Origin: Clostridia bacterium
Lineage (GTDB): Bacteria; Bacillota; Clostridia; Christensenellales; Borkfalkiaceae
DNA length: 39,315 nucleotides
Direction of reading: 5' to 3'
Assembly (NCBI GenBank): GCA_028720205.1
Contig: JAQYLE010000075.1
Span: 1 to 39,315 of the forward strand
Part shown: one piece after another, positions 38,443 to 39,315 of the stretch
Numbering within the stretch: position 1 is the first letter of the stretch
Layout: each line of letters starts with the position of its first letter
The notes under the pieces: generated by a model
What the model was told of the DNA's origin: nothing
What the model saw: only the letters and a program-made list of their open reading frames with translations
The model's database searches: none
Translations under genes and position numbers: made by a program

Positions 38443-39315
38443 ATGGTAAAACAAGTAGCGGTGTTTTTCGGCGGAAAATCGGCGGAACGCGAAATTTCCG
38501 TTCTGACGGGAGTATTGGCGATGAAACTCATCGATCCCGATAAATATCGGGTTGTGCCCGTTTACATTCATTCGGACGGAAAATTCTATACTTCCCGGGA
38601 GGCGTTGTATCTGGAAACTTTTCAGGCCCGTCCGTTTTGTCTGCGTAAATTTTCGCGCTGCTTTTTCGAAGAGGGGGAACTCGTAATAACGCATTTGAAA
38701 AAAGACCGCGTGTTGCGGCGTGAAAAAATCGACGCGGCGCTGAATTGCTGTCACGGCGGCGCGGGCGAGGGCGGCGGCGTGGCGGCGTTGTGCGAACTGT
38801 ACGGCATTCCCTCGGCTTCTCCCTCCGCGGCGGCTTGCGCCGTGTGTATGGATAAAGAATGGACGAAACTCTTTTTCAGAGCGCTTAAAATTCCCTGTCT
38901 GAATTACGCCGCGTTGACGCGCGAAGAATACGTACGCCGCGGCGCGCTGGCGCTTGGCGAGGCGAAAAAACTCGGCTTTCCGCTTATCGTAAAGCCCGCC
39001 GCTTCGGGTTCTTCTATCGGAATTTCCGTAATTGAAAACGAAGAGTCGCTGAAAAGGGCGACGGAAGAGGCTTTTACGTACGGCGACAAACTGATATTCG
39101 AACCGTATTTAAAGGATAAAACCGACGTTAACTGCGCCGCGTACCGTTTAAAGGGCAAGGTGTGCGTATCCGAACCGGAAGAGGCGTTTTGCGGCGGCGT
39201 ATACGGATTTAAAGAAAAATACTTTTCGCAAAAACAATCCGCGCCGCCTGCGCAGAAACAAACGCAAAACGACGGCGAAGCGAAAAGCGACGGGGAAAAA
39301 GAAAAAATAAAAAAA
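38443..39315 (+). CDS. ddl: D-alanine-D-alanine ligase, 3'-truncated by window edge
   Basis: 291 codons are visible with no stop before the window end. It joins two D-alanines with ATP, the step before MurF. The N-terminus VAVFFGGKSAEREISVLTG is the Ddl signature; CCHGGAGEGGGVAALCELYG and GIPSASPSAAACAVCMDKEW follow, then the ATP-grasp segment FPLIVKPAASGSSIGISVI. Near the edge the residues QKQTQNDGEAKSDGEKEK form a hydrophilic insertion where the core domain usually continues (...KYFSQKQS), so an insert or linker is present. ATG at 38443 with ggaggtg. Confidence 0.94.
   Translation, partial: MVKQVAVFFGGKSAEREISVLTGVLAMKLIDPDKYRVVPVYIHSDGKFYTSREALYLETFQARPFCLRKFSRCFFEEGELVITHLKKDRVLRREKIDAALNCCHGGAGEGGGVAALCELYGIPSASPSAAACAVCMDKEWTKLFFRALKIPCLNYAALTREEYVRRGALALGEAKKLGFPLIVKPAASGSSIGISVIENEESLKRATEEAFTYGDKLIFEPYLKDKTDVNCAAYRLKGKVCVSEPEEAFCGGVYGFKEKYFSQKQSAPPAQKQTQNDGEAKSDGEKEKIKK

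Noticed and set aside
1..39315. CRISPR array
   Set aside because: No regularly spaced direct repeats of 20-40 bases were noticed anywhere.

Overview
The window has two parts. Positions 1 to about 18.9 kb are the right-hand (late-gene and integration) portion of a long-tailed, HK97-type siphovirus prophage. From about 19.03 kb to the end it is a bacterial chromosome. The host looks like a member of the Firmicutes/Clostridia. The reasons are a type III glutamine synthetase, a YlmC/YmxH-type PRC-barrel protein, an FMN riboswitch in front of a RibU-type ECF transporter, strong SD sites, and near-consensus sigma-A promoters with 17-base spacers. Family or genus cannot be fixed from sequence alone.

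Prophage layout, all on the + strand: a DNA methyltransferase cut by the left window edge; two tiny genes; portal, prohead protease and major capsid; four head-tail joining genes; tail tube; a tail-assembly chaperone pair apparently joined by a -1 ribosomal frameshift; tape measure; distal tail and baseplate genes; two tail-fibre genes; a small membrane protein, a holin and a 33-residue protein; a strong terminator; and two overlapping large serine recombinases. Terminase, replication and lysogeny genes must lie left of the window. No endolysin is visible. The right attachment site should fall between the terminator at 18.89 kb and the host terminators at 19.03-19.12 kb, which belong to an intact tRNA-Gly(CCC) gene on the - strand.

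Host layout: tRNA-Gly; cardiolipin synthase with an upstream membrane protein (- strand); ylmC-like gene; trpS; rpsB-tsf; a pair of divergent unknown membrane proteins; an RlmL-family RNA methyltransferase; then a visibly AT-rich island at about 29.4-31.07 kb; glutamine synthetase III; FMN riboswitch-ribU; and a compact operon tsaE-tsaB-rimI-alpha/beta hydrolase-membrane MurF, followed by ddl (cut by the right edge). The last cluster joins tRNA t6A synthesis with the D-Ala-D-Ala steps of peptidoglycan precursor synthesis.

The least explained parts are the AT-rich island, the tandem serine recombinases with the non-coding stretch behind them, and the MurF homologue in which a multi-pass membrane region stands where the usual UDP-binding N-terminal domain would be. 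The island carries a DUF2089-like zinc-ribbon/HTH protein fused to an unrecognised C-terminal domain, followed by a second zinc-ribbon gene interrupted by an in-frame TGA, all behind a promoter with a long palindrome.
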